Below are positions 1 through 8,626 of a stretch of DNA of 64,000 nucleotides, piece after piece (the stretch's first letter is position 1; the number at the start of each line of letters is the position of its first letter). This DNA is from Clostridiales bacterium (lineage in GTDB: Bacteria; Bacillota; Clostridia; Oscillospirales; CAG-272). The notes beneath the pieces were generated by a model that did not search any database, was not told where the DNA came from, and worked only from the letters and a program-made list of their open reading frames with translations. Both the position numbers and the translations under genes were made by a program. The stretch lies in NCBI GenBank assembly GCA_003523225.1, contig DPGK01000021.1, forward strand, positions 1 to 64,000. The letters are read 5' to 3'.

Positions 1-209
1 AATATACAATGATACTTCCTTACAGCCACAGTCCGAGCGTTAAGAGCGTCGCAGGCAATGGGTAGGGCTGCATGAGAACCATGCCGGGGTGAAATTCCCA
101 TGAGGTTATGCTAATAACCGTCCGATTAAAGCCTTTGTTTTATTGAATAGTGGACTTGCTGCTATTCATAGACTGTATTATATGTTTGCGAAAGAAAGGG
201 GGATTTTCT
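1..209 (+). other. Structured leader upstream of tnpW, no gene seen
   Basis: No convincing coding sequence. The stretch has several short complementary segments, for example GGTTAT-gcta-ATAACC at 104-119 and GGGG-tgaaatt-CCC at about 86-100, so the RNA may fold. It directly precedes tnpW inside the transposon. It could be a leader RNA or the tail of an element lying left of the window. I could not match it to a known RNA family. Confidence 0.3.
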
Positions 210-377
210 TTGACGCAAAACCAAACGCCCGTTACCACAACGGAGCATAAAATCGGAAAAGTTACTTACCTTGTATGTTCGTCTGCAAGTGAACGCGCAA
301 CGGACACACTGGATAAAAAGATAAAGAAGCTCATTCGCAAGGACATGGAGCTGAACCCCGCAAACGCCCGGAAATAG
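210..377 (+). CDS. tnpW: Transposon-encoded TnpW-type small protein
   Basis: A 55-residue protein of the TnpW type (PF14202-like), recognised by the core KIGKVTYLV followed by a basic helix with ATDTLDKKIKKLI. A TTG start at 210 is chosen because a strong ribosome binding site (AAAGGGGG, 194-202) precedes it at normal spacing; the longer frame from 150 has no such signal. TnpW proteins accompany TnpX/TndX-type large serine recombinases in mobilisable clostridial transposons, and the recombinase follows 100 bases downstream. The family's biochemical role is unknown. Confidence 0.75.
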   Translation: MTQNQTPVTTTEHKIGKVTYLVCSSASERATDTLDKKIKKLIRKDMELNPANARK

Positions 378-388
378 GGCGTTTCTTC
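362..388 (+). terminator. Hairpin at the tnpW stop codon
   Basis: AACGCCC (363-369) pairs with GGGCGTT (376-382) around the tnpW stop and is followed by a short pyrimidine run. It probably separates tnpW from the recombinase promoter. Confidence 0.45.
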
Positions 389-399
389 ACATTTTATAC

Positions 400-428
400 A
401 TGACACAGGCAGCGGTATGTGGTATAAT
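400..428 (+). promoter_or_regulatory. Promoter of the large serine recombinase
   Basis: ATGACA at 400-405 and TATAAT at 423-428, with a 17-nt spacer, end about 50 nt before the recombinase start. The region around the -10 (TATAATATAGACA) and the ribosome binding site (TCGGAAAGGAG) recur in front of the truncated recombinase at 18088-18145, supporting a conserved family promoter. Confidence 0.7.
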
Positions 429-432
429 ATAG

Positions 433-2154
<1,722 letters not shown>

Positions 2155-2167
2155 CATACATCAAAAA

Positions 2168-2214
2168 GAGGTAAGATAACGCCCTCTGCAAAAAAGGTTA
2201 CGTTATCTTACCTC
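2168..2214. repeat. 14-bp perfect inverted repeat at the transposon edge
   Basis: GAGGTAAGATAACG (2168-2181) and CGTTATCTTACCTC (2201-2214) are perfect inverted copies 19 nt apart, just after the recombinase stop. Immediately outside it the sequence becomes a different recombinase gene read on the other strand. The repeat therefore probably belongs to the transposon end, as terminator or recombinase binding site. The right-hand arm lacks a T run, which argues against a plain terminator. Confidence 0.55.
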
Positions 2215-2215
2215 A

Positions 2216-2316
2216 ACAAAGGTCGTTCCCGAGTATCCGTCATCTACAAAGAATTTCAGATTTTTGAAGCGGTTTTTCCTCGCGTATTCATTTATTAATG
2301 CTTTTTGGGATGAGAT
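2216..2316 (-). pseudogene. Serine recombinase remnant cut by the TnpX-type element
   Basis: The minus strand encodes ISSQKALINEYARKN followed by FFVDDGYSGTTF, the segment that follows the catalytic serine region in TndX-like recombinases. The active gene upstream has the corresponding [12 protein letters not shown]. Homology stops abruptly at 2216 on the transposon side and at about 2316 on the other, so both ends are missing. I read this as a recombinase gene of an older element, later interrupted and eroded. Confidence 0.7.
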
Positions 2317-2361
2317 TTGTCAAGGGGCTTTTCCGCAAAAGAACACGTTAACGGAGTTTTT

Positions 2362-2559
2362 TTAAGAAATAAATGTCGTTAAGTTTACATCTGCTCCGAA
2401 TGTATGTACAGTAGTTTTAAGGCAATATTTCCAACGTTCATAAGCAGTCTCTGTCGGTTCAGCGGTGCGAATCACAGCAAGCACCGCTTCTGCGCCTTCC
2501 ATCAGGTTATCGGTTTTATAAACATCGGGATCTATTTCCCGAAGGTTAATTTTCTGCAC
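2362..2559 (-). CDS. Small hypothetical protein
   Basis: A 65-residue open frame with an acidic and Ala/Thr-rich composition and the segment NLMEGAEAVLAVIRTAEPTETAYERW. No domain is recognised and the ribosome binding site is weak. It lies in decayed DNA between a recombinase remnant and another coding fragment, so it may be the tail of a degraded gene rather than a functional one. Confidence 0.35.
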   Translation of the reverse strand: MQKINLREIDPDVYKTDNLMEGAEAVLAVIRTAEPTETAYERWKYCLKTTVHTFGADVNLTTFIS

Positions 2560-2880
2560 GGTATAACTCCATTTCGATACATAGGTGTTTGACGGGTAAA
2601 CCGAATGGAGGCGGGGAACGGCAGCTGCACAAATCAGGAAGTTTCGCCAAATTCGTCAATTAGAAGGGGCAGCACGTAATCTCTTTTGAGGGCAAAAGAA
2701 ACGGCGGTCTTGAAATGTCCTTCAAAACCGCCGATGGGGGATCAAACCTTAAAATATGCGCACAAAATCATCTGCCCCGGTCAACGGTTTTTTCCCCGGA
2801 CGGGGCAGATAATTTGTCATTTGGTAGTGTTTACAGACTTCCTTGATACAAAATGCAATAAATTATCTGTAGAGATTTCG
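2560..2880. other. Decayed DNA with a coding fragment and a hairpin
   Basis: On the minus strand at 2638-2745 a frame without a start reads GGFEGHFKTAVSFALKRD and ends in a stop; it looks like the end of a lost gene of unknown function. ATCTGCCCCG (2770-2779) and CGGGGCAGAT (2801-2810) form a perfect 10-bp inverted repeat. It may end transcription of the minus-strand block that starts at about 10.9 kb. Nothing else is supported here. Confidence 0.4.
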
Positions 2881-2991
2881 TTATGGCGCAGGCGGCTGAT
2901 GCTGTATTGCATCAAGAAGAATAAAAACCAAGCCGATATACACAGCAAGCGCCAGTGCGATCAGTGACAGCAGCAAAAGGTAAGCTCCCAC
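2881..2991 (-). CDS. Possible 36-residue membrane peptide
   Basis: A GTG-started frame of 36 codons overlapping the end of the DUF3137 gene by a few bases. Residues 3-26 form one hydrophobic helix (LLLLSLIALALAVYIGLVFILL) followed by a short polar tail with Pro-Pro. The nearest purine-rich site is about 13 nt from the GTG, farther than usual, so translation is uncertain. It would be the last gene of the LemA/DUF3137 block. Confidence 0.25.
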   Translation of the reverse strand: MGAYLLLLSLIALALAVYIGLVFILLDAIQHQPPAP

Positions 2992-2993
2992 CG

Positions 2994-3893
2994 TTATACA
3001 TTCGTCTCCTTCTTATAGAGGGTGTCCTCTACCCGCAGTGTGTCGACAAGATCGGTAAACCAGCGCAGCTCACCCAAGAATTTCTGGCGCACTTCTTCCA
3101 CATTCGCATTGCTTTTTCCAAGTTCAAAAAAATCGCGCCCGGTCTGGACCGCAACATGCAGCTTTCCGCTGCGCAGAAAGGACAGATAAACCGTGCCGCC
3201 GCTCTTGTCCGCCATGGCGGTAATATATTCCATCATGTGCGGAGTCAGGAGGTAGTACGCTTCCTGCGGATCATCCGCTCTGACACAGAAGCGTTTGTCG
3301 AACTGCTCGTTATCCATCGTGACATTGCTTTTCAGACTTCTGCGGGTTTTCTTTGTCCGCTCTGAGATATATACTTCGCCGGCAAGTTCCTTGCCAAAGT
3401 CGCAGGTAAGCCACTGCCCCTTAAATTGTGTATTTCTGGTCTTTTCTGTTTGTCCGGTTTCGTTGTCGGTGTACTCTGTCTCTTCGATCAGCTCGATGTC
3501 GCCCAGTTCAATGTTCAGCCCATTGTAGGCTGCCTTGATAGGATCGCTGCCATCCGCGCAGTTATAGGAAAACGGAAACACCATGCTGCCAGGGTTAACT
3601 TTGCCCCACGGGTTATATTCCACAGCATCGCCCAGCGCCTCCTTCAGCACACTGCTGATGACATTGTCGCTGAGGATCTTTTTGAGCCTGCTGCTGTTCT
3701 TTTCCAGCTGGTATCCTCCTACCAGCGCAAGCACAATAAAGACAATTGCCACAGGGATCAATCCCGTGATAAAGCAAAGGATCGCCGCCGCGCCGGAACC
3801 GTAAGTCAGAATCTTAGCAACCGTTGCCTTGCTGCGCAAGGATTGGAGCTCGGCCTCCAACTGCTCATTCGTCATCATCTGCTTTTCTTCCAT
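2994..3893 (-). CDS. DUF3137-domain membrane protein
   Basis: A 299-residue protein. A short coiled cytosolic start (residues 5-22) is followed by two close membrane helices (about 27-63), then a soluble domain of the DUF3137 type. That domain carries the typical lines IELIEETEY and QFKGQWLTCDF. The ATG at 3893 follows GGAG at good spacing. It is encoded directly downstream of lemA; LemA and DUF3137 proteins are neighbours in many Firmicutes. The function is unknown; a role at the inner face of the membrane with LemA is an inference from the pairing. Confidence 0.75.
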   Translation of the reverse strand: MEEKQMMTNEQLEAELQSLRSKATVAKILTYGSGAAAILCFITGLIPVAIVFIVLALVGGYQLEKNSSRLKKILSDNVISSVLKEALGDAVEYNPWGKVNPGSMVFPFSYNCADGSDPIKAAYNGLNIELGDIELIEETEYTDNETGQTEKTRNTQFKGQWLTCDFGKELAGEVYISERTKKTRRSLKSNVTMDNEQFDKRFCVRADDPQEAYYLLTPHMMEYITAMADKSGGTVYLSFLRSGKLHVAVQTGRDFFELGKSNANVEEVRQKFLGELRWFTDLVDTLRVEDTLYKKETNV

Positions 3894-3910
3894 GATCGCC
3901 GTCTCCTTTA

Positions 3911-4444
3911 TCAGAACGTCATTTTTACATCTTCGCGCTTACTTGCGTCTGCGGCGAAGAATTCCTTCGGCTGGCGCGAGCCTGCCAGCAGCTTGGCCGG
4001 GAACATAGCAATCGCCGTGTTGTAGGCAGTGACGCTGCTGTTATACAACCGCCGCGCCGCCTGCAGATGCTCTTCCGCATCGCGGATCCCCCGCTGAAGC
4101 TCTACGAAAACATCGCTGGAGCGCAGCTCCGGATAGTTCTCTGCAACGGCGAAAAACCTGACGCTCAGGGTATCCATCTGCCGCTGGGCATCGTTCATCT
4201 CCGCAATGCTCATGCCATGACGCAGCTCGATGACCTTTGTGAACAGCTCGCTTTCATGCGTCATATAGCCCTTGGCGATATCCAGCATTTTGACCAGCTT
4301 ATCGTAGCGCTTGGTCAGCGCCACCTCTATGCCGGAGATGCCCTCCTGCACACGAATCTCTTTTTTCTTGAAGTCATTGACCGTTCTGATGCACCAGAAT
4401 GCGATCAGCGCAAGAATGATCAAACTAACAATAGCCGAGGTCAT
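3911..4444 (-). CDS. lemA: LemA family membrane protein
   Basis: A 177-residue protein with an N-terminal membrane helix (about residues 3-20) and a long helical bundle. Family hallmarks are VQEGISGIEVALTKRYDKLVKMLDIA, here slightly diverged from the usual V-x-x-A-W-S-x-I-x-V-x-L pattern, and YNSSVTAYNTAIAMFPA near the end. LemA proteins expose the bundle outside the membrane; their molecular function is not settled. The gene lies between two DUF3137-like genes on the same strand with gaps of 17 and 34 nt, so co-transcription is likely. Confidence 0.88.
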   Translation of the reverse strand: MTSAIVSLIILALIAFWCIRTVNDFKKKEIRVQEGISGIEVALTKRYDKLVKMLDIAKGYMTHESELFTKVIELRHGMSIAEMNDAQRQMDTLSVRFFAVAENYPELRSSDVFVELQRGIRDAEEHLQAARRLYNSSVTAYNTAIAMFPAKLLAGSRQPKEFFAADASKREDVKMTF

Positions 4445-4478
4445 GGTCCTATCCTTTCTTGATCAAGTCCGAAAAAGG

Positions 4479-5447
4479 TCACATTTTTGCGAAGGATCCC
4501 CGAATGAGGTCGAGAAGTGCTGCCATGGTGGTAAGCGTAGCCGTGTAGCTCATGCGTATCCCATCGATATTCTTAAGATCCTGTTTTGGGGGAATGTACG
4601 CAAATTTATAGCTTGTGTGAAGCGCCAGCGTTAGTTCACCGTTGTGCAGACTGAGGGCGGCTACCCTGCTGTTGGCAGCGAAGGCCTCCAGCATGCCGAT
4701 CAGCTCGCGAATCTGCGGTGTCACCGCGTCATCCGCCTCCGTACCGTCTGCAGTGCGGGCGGAATAGTAATTAGTGAAGGCGACGGGATCGTCGAGACCG
4801 CCACCCTTTCGCGTTGGATACTCGGTATGCTTGGGAGTGCCGTTCAACCACGTGGCAAACTCAAACTCGGACCGGTCCCGTAGGTCAAGATCGGCAACGG
4901 GCCCGCAGATATCCTTGCATCGCAGCACAATGCCATAAAATGCGGCACGGGGATAGGTAAAATCATCATCCGGGTGATCCGACTCCACTCTGCGGCTCAA
5001 GGTCACGTTGGCGGCAGAGAACCGCATGCCATTGCGGGCACCCTCGTAGAAATTCGAGATCTCGCAATCCTCCCAGGGACTACGCACCGGATCGATACGC
5101 CTCAGGAACGCTTCGTCAATGGGCATCTCCGGCTTTTCCGGCGCGGGGCCGAACATACGCGCCAGTTCCCCGTAAAAGAAACTGCCGAGTTGCTGTGTCA
5201 GAAGGGCATTTTTCTTTCCTTCCGCCCGCATCGGGAGCAGGAACATGAGCAGGACGATGAACGCGATCAAACCCAAAACGATCAGAAAATTGTCCTGCAG
5301 GAACGCCGCGAGAAATAATGCGATGATCATGACAATGATCAGCTTTCCCCCGATGCGCTCAATGTTCTCATAGTGTTTCACCTTTCGGGACAGCTCCTCA
5401 TCGCTCATCTTTTCAAAACCGGTCTCGTCAGGTCTATTTTGTTTCAT
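4479..5447 (-). CDS. Second DUF3137-like membrane protein
   Basis: A 322-residue protein starting at the ATG at 5447, which has AAGGAG at good spacing; an upstream ATG in frame lacks one. A polar start with a short helix is followed by two adjacent membrane helices (about residues 38-78) and a soluble part of about 240 residues. It resembles the product of the gene two places downstream in plan and in local sequence, so I call it a diverged DUF3137 paralogue. Function unknown. The pair flanking lemA suggests one membrane assembly. Confidence 0.55.
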   Translation of the reverse strand: MKQNRPDETGFEKMSDEELSRKVKHYENIERIGGKLIIVMIIALFLAAFLQDNFLIVLGLIAFIVLLMFLLPMRAEGKKNALLTQQLGSFFYGELARMFGPAPEKPEMPIDEAFLRRIDPVRSPWEDCEISNFYEGARNGMRFSAANVTLSRRVESDHPDDDFTYPRAAFYGIVLRCKDICGPVADLDLRDRSEFEFATWLNGTPKHTEYPTRKGGGLDDPVAFTNYYSARTADGTEADDAVTPQIRELIGMLEAFAANSRVAALSLHNGELTLALHTSYKFAYIPPKQDLKNIDGIRMSYTATLTTMAALLDLIRGSFAKM

Positions 5448-5503
5448 ATATTTTTCTCCTTTTCTGTAATTCATTTCGTCCATAAAGCCGCTGCTTCCGC
5501 GCC

Positions 5504-6541
5504 TTAACCTTCCCCATAGATTCCCCGGGCGTTTTCGATCCAGAATGCGTCATTCTGGAATTCCTCATACCAATAGTCCTCCTCGTCCGAATCGGTGCAA
5601 TGCACCTCCACATTGGCGATAAAGCCGGGGTCGACGACGCAATACCATGCCATCGGAACGACATTGCCGTAGGCGTCTGTCCCCTCGCCGCAGGCGATGA
5701 TCACATTTCCTTGCAACTCCATCCTCGCACGGGCATCAAAGGTCTCCAAGAATGCGTCAGTGGTCCACCCCGATTCGTTGGACTCGATCCAGAAGAGCAT
5801 CCCGGTATCCCACAGGGTATAGAAATTCATTTTCCCGTTTTCATCCAAGGTGCCTTCCGAGGAAAACACATCGGGATACGTAAGCAGCAGGCCGGTGGAT
5901 TCATCATAGTAAGTATTGTAGGAAGCCTCTCCGTCCTCGGTGGATCCCTCATCGCCTCGCACATCGTCATGGGCGGCATAGAAGCCAGACCCCATATAGG
6001 GAACGTCCGAGGGGAATGTGTTGATGGAAGAAGACAGGTTCTCCAAGACCAGCTCCTGGCCACCATCCATGGTGTAATAGATATTTTCGGCGTCCAGATT
6101 CTCGGTCAGGGTGCGCCAAAGGCTGTCCATCATGAACCAGCACTGGGAATCATAGTCAAAGAAGAAGAACTCCTCCTTCTGCTCCCGGTCGTCCAGCCCT
6201 GCAACCAGCGTAGAATCCGCAGCCCAGTCCACGATCCAGCCGTCCTCGGTCTGGCTGGCGGTGATGGTAAAGTCCAGCCCAGTCAGCTCGCTGAGTGATT
6301 GGGCCAGTTCCTCGGCAGTCTTTTGGGCACCGGTATATTCGATGGGGTATTCTTTGACCTCATCGGCATAGAAAACGGCATAGAGGATATCGGTCTGGGT
6401 ACGCTCTGCTGCACTCGGTGCCGGTTCCGCCGGCGTCGATGAGTTTGACGTGTCGGATGGCGATGCACGCTCGCAGGCCGAAAGGCTCAGTAGGAACAGT
6501 ACGGAAAGTGTAAGCACCCAAAAATTGCGAAAGTTTTTCAT
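5504..6541 (-). CDS. Hypothetical lipoprotein
   Basis: A 345-residue protein with a lipoprotein signal peptide (residues 1-22) and lipobox LSAC with Cys23, followed by a Ser/Pro/Ala-rich linker (about 24-48). The body is acidic, with many Asp, Glu and Trp residues and aromatic clusters, suited to an extracytoplasmic location. No domain is recognised. It is the first of three lipoprotein genes on this strand (one broken) ahead of the LemA block. A role in envelope sensing can only be guessed from that context. Confidence 0.65.
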   Translation of the reverse strand: MKNFRNFWVLTLSVLFLLSLSACERASPSDTSNSSTPAEPAPSAAERTQTDILYAVFYADEVKEYPIEYTGAQKTAEELAQSLSELTGLDFTITASQTEDGWIVDWAADSTLVAGLDDREQKEEFFFFDYDSQCWFMMDSLWRTLTENLDAENIYYTMDGGQELVLENLSSSINTFPSDVPYMGSGFYAAHDDVRGDEGSTEDGEASYNTYYDESTGLLLTYPDVFSSEGTLDENGKMNFYTLWDTGMLFWIESNESGWTTDAFLETFDARARMELQGNVIIACGEGTDAYGNVVPMAWYCVVDPGFIANVEVHCTDSDEEDYWYEEFQNDAFWIENARGIYGEG

Positions 6542-6567
6542 TTTTCATTTCCTCTCTATCCGTTGAC

Positions 6568-7133
6568 TCAGTCACAAATGCGGAAGAACAGGTAGTTGTA
6601 AGGTTCTTCCGAGTCGCCATCCATAATATAGCTCTCAGCCATAGGGTCACTCTGCTGCTTCCGCTTCATGAAGTCCTCATAGTTGTCCTCCTCCAGCTCG
6701 GCGGCAAAAACAAGGCCGTCATATCCTTCGGGCAGGTAAACCATATAGCTCTTGGTGAAAACCATATACCAATCCGCCACATAGAATTCAGTCTCTGTGG
6801 AGAAAGAATGGTCACGTCGCTGTTGCCGTCGCCGTTCAAATCAAAGAAGTCTATGCCCTGATACATCCCCCACGCGTTGTCCGCAAGGGTGATCGGATAG
6901 TCCACATAGGCGAACAGGGTCTGGACCTCCTCGTCGTAATAAAACGTGGCGTCTGCTTTGTGGACACATACCAGGATGTCGGTGCCCTCACCGCCGCGGG
7001 TGATGGTGCCGCCGTCGGCCACAATGCCCCATGTGCGCTAATCGGTACCGGTGATGCCGCCGTTAAAGCCGCAGGCCGCCAGGTTCAGGCAGAGAACCGA
7101 CGCCAGCAGAAGCGCAAGATTCTTGTTCCACAC
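6568..7133 (-). pseudogene. Broken lipoprotein gene, paralogue of the next one
   Basis: From a GTG at 7133 the minus strand encodes a lipoprotein signal ending LNLAACG. An amber stop follows at about 7038-7040. The frame then continues with TITRGGEGTDILVCVHKADATFYY to a DLNGDGNSDV line, and shifts frame near 6810 into FYVADWYMVFTKSYMVYLPEG. The neighbour at 7158-8273 has the same order (lipobox, MVTRGGEQTIVFAVCDQNAIYLY, DVTGDNNGD), which shows these pieces are one gene. Two lesions, a stop and a frameshift, argue for a true pseudogene. Confidence 0.7.
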
Positions 7134-7157
7134 TGCGTTCGTGCTGCCTCCTTCCTT

Positions 7158-8273
7158 TTACCGCTCCATCCGGTAATATGTGTCCTCCTCGCCCCAGACG
7201 ATGACGCCATCCTCCCCGTCTTCCGCAAAGTAAAACACCCGAAGGCTCATTTCACGCACGGAAGAATCCGCACAGAAGATATGGGGCCCATCTGTTTCGA
7301 AGAAGAATGTGCCATGGTCTATTTCCGCAGCCTCTGCGCTGCCGGGTGTACGCTGGCAGAGGCTCCAGCTGCCAGCGCTGTCGATGACGATGTAACGTTC
7401 CGCCGAACGGTCGTTGTCCAGGTACCAGGTGCCCTGGAGCGCCGAAGCAGCCAAATGGTACGTCCGGGGCTCCTCGCGGCTGAAGATGCCGCAGTCGGAG
7501 ATGGAGAGCTGGTCACCCTCCAGCTCGATTTGTCTGCCGTTGATGGAGCTGCCGATGGCGCCGCCCTGGTAGCAGTAGACATAGGTGGCGTCCCAGTCCG
7601 GTTCATACCACAGGGAACCAACGTCTATCGAATCTCCACCGGCATAGAGCGTCCAGCAGCCATAGGCGTCAAACTCCAGGTGTACTTCCTCGCGATCATA
7701 TTTGCTGCCCGCATCTGCACCGCCCTTCCAGAGCCCCTCGTACTTACTGAAATCATATTCCGATTCCTCCGACGTTTCCGGTTCCTCCGGCTCCTCATCG
7801 GGATATCTGACCACAATAGATTGGTAGAACGTGGAGCCATCCGGCTGATAAACATACCCCCCGTCTTCCTCCCAATGCCACGAAATATTCGATTCGCTCA
7901 TATTCAAATGATAGAGGGTTGCCTGCAGATCACCGTTGTTGTCGCCGGTAACATCACGGAAATCCATGGAGCCAAGCACCCAGTCCTCATTCCATATATC
8001 CCGATCATAGAGTTCCTCTGTCGGAAGCATGGCCGTGTCAAATAACGCGTGCTCATCGTCATCGCAATAGAGATATATCGCATTTTGATCGCAGACGGCA
8101 AACACAATGGTCTGCTCCCCGCCCCGCGTAACCATGCCATAGTCAATAATCACATCGGTGTCGCGCAATTTTCTGCCATGCGAACCGTCGCCGTTGCCGC
8201 CGCAGGCGGCAAGGCTCAGGCACAGCACCAGAGCCAATGCAAGAGACAGATATTGATTTACGTGTTTCATCAT
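7158..8273 (-). CDS. Hypothetical lipoprotein with Asp-rich repeat-like motif
   Basis: A 371-residue protein. The ATG at 8273 has AAGGAG six bases upstream. The lipobox is LAAC with Cys24. The first half contains a DVTGDNNGDLQATLY segment resembling the calcium-binding loops of FG-GAP/VCBS-type proteins. The second half (from about residue 170) is rich in Gly/Trp/Tyr strands, with repeated GxWxLY-type lines suggesting a beta barrel of lipocalin-like size. No enzyme motif is seen. Its closest relative in the window is the broken gene just downstream, a tandem duplicate. Confidence 0.65.
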   Translation of the reverse strand: MMKHVNQYLSLALALVLCLSLAACGGNGDGSHGRKLRDTDVIIDYGMVTRGGEQTIVFAVCDQNAIYLYCDDDEHALFDTAMLPTEELYDRDIWNEDWVLGSMDFRDVTGDNNGDLQATLYHLNMSESNISWHWEEDGGYVYQPDGSTFYQSIVVRYPDEEPEEPETSEESEYDFSKYEGLWKGGADAGSKYDREEVHLEFDAYGCWTLYAGGDSIDVGSLWYEPDWDATYVYCYQGGAIGSSINGRQIELEGDQLSISDCGIFSREEPRTYHLAASALQGTWYLDNDRSAERYIVIDSAGSWSLCQRTPGSAEAAEIDHGTFFFETDGPHIFCADSSVREMSLRVFYFAEDGEDGVIVWGEEDTYYRMER

Positions 8274-8301
8274 GTTCTTCTCCTTTTTCAGATCAACTGT
8301 G

Positions 8302-8541
8302 TCAATGTTCCTGTTCCGCCATAGACAATATCTCATCATGGCTCAGCTCCACATCGCCGAAGCGGACAAAGATGCCGTTGGTCACAGCGCTGTTCCAAAC
8401 GCGCGCGTCTGCAAGCGGACGAAACCGGATTTTGTCCAGATACGGCTTCATGTCCAGCAGGAGCCGGCTTCCGGACACAAAATCGACCTGCAAAACATGG
8501 TCGGGCAGCGGTGTGACGGCTGTGAGATACCTTCGGTTCAA
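8302..8541 (-). CDS. DUF2442 domain protein
   Basis: A 79-residue protein that matches the DUF2442 pattern: TAVTPLPDHVLQVDFVSGSRLLLDMKPYL followed by a C-terminal IFVRFGDVELSHDEIL. The TTG at 8541 is chosen because GGAAAGGAGG lies eight bases upstream; the longer frame would run through the terminator at 8560-8600. DUF2442 proteins are often paired with DUF4160 partners in toxin-antitoxin-like arrangements, but no such partner is present here. Function unknown. Confidence 0.75.
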   Translation of the reverse strand: MNRRYLTAVTPLPDHVLQVDFVSGSRLLLDMKPYLDKIRFRPLADARVWNSAVTNGIFVRFGDVELSHDEILSMAEQEH

Positions 8542-8559
8542 GTGCGAGACCTCCTTTCC

Positions 8560-8600
8560 GCCAAAATAAAAATCCACCGTACATATATTGTACGGTGGAT
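8560..8600 (-). terminator. Terminator of the LuxR-type regulator gene
   Basis: ATCCACCGTAC (8572-8582) and GTACGGTGGAT (8590-8600) form a perfect 11-bp stem with a 7-nt loop. Read on the minus strand it is followed by TTTTTATTTT. It separates the broken regulator from the DUF2442 gene. Confidence 0.8.
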
Positions 8601-8626
8601 CGTATGGGATAACCATTAACCAAAGG

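Noticed and set aside
1-150. Group II intron end
   Set aside because: The stretch is structured but no domain V-like sequence (GAGC...GTTC type) or reverse transcriptase gene was seen.
5434-5664. Small open frame overlapping the ends of the lipoprotein and DUF3137-like genes
   Set aside because: It overlaps two well-supported genes in another frame and has Arg-rich shadow composition with no start signal.
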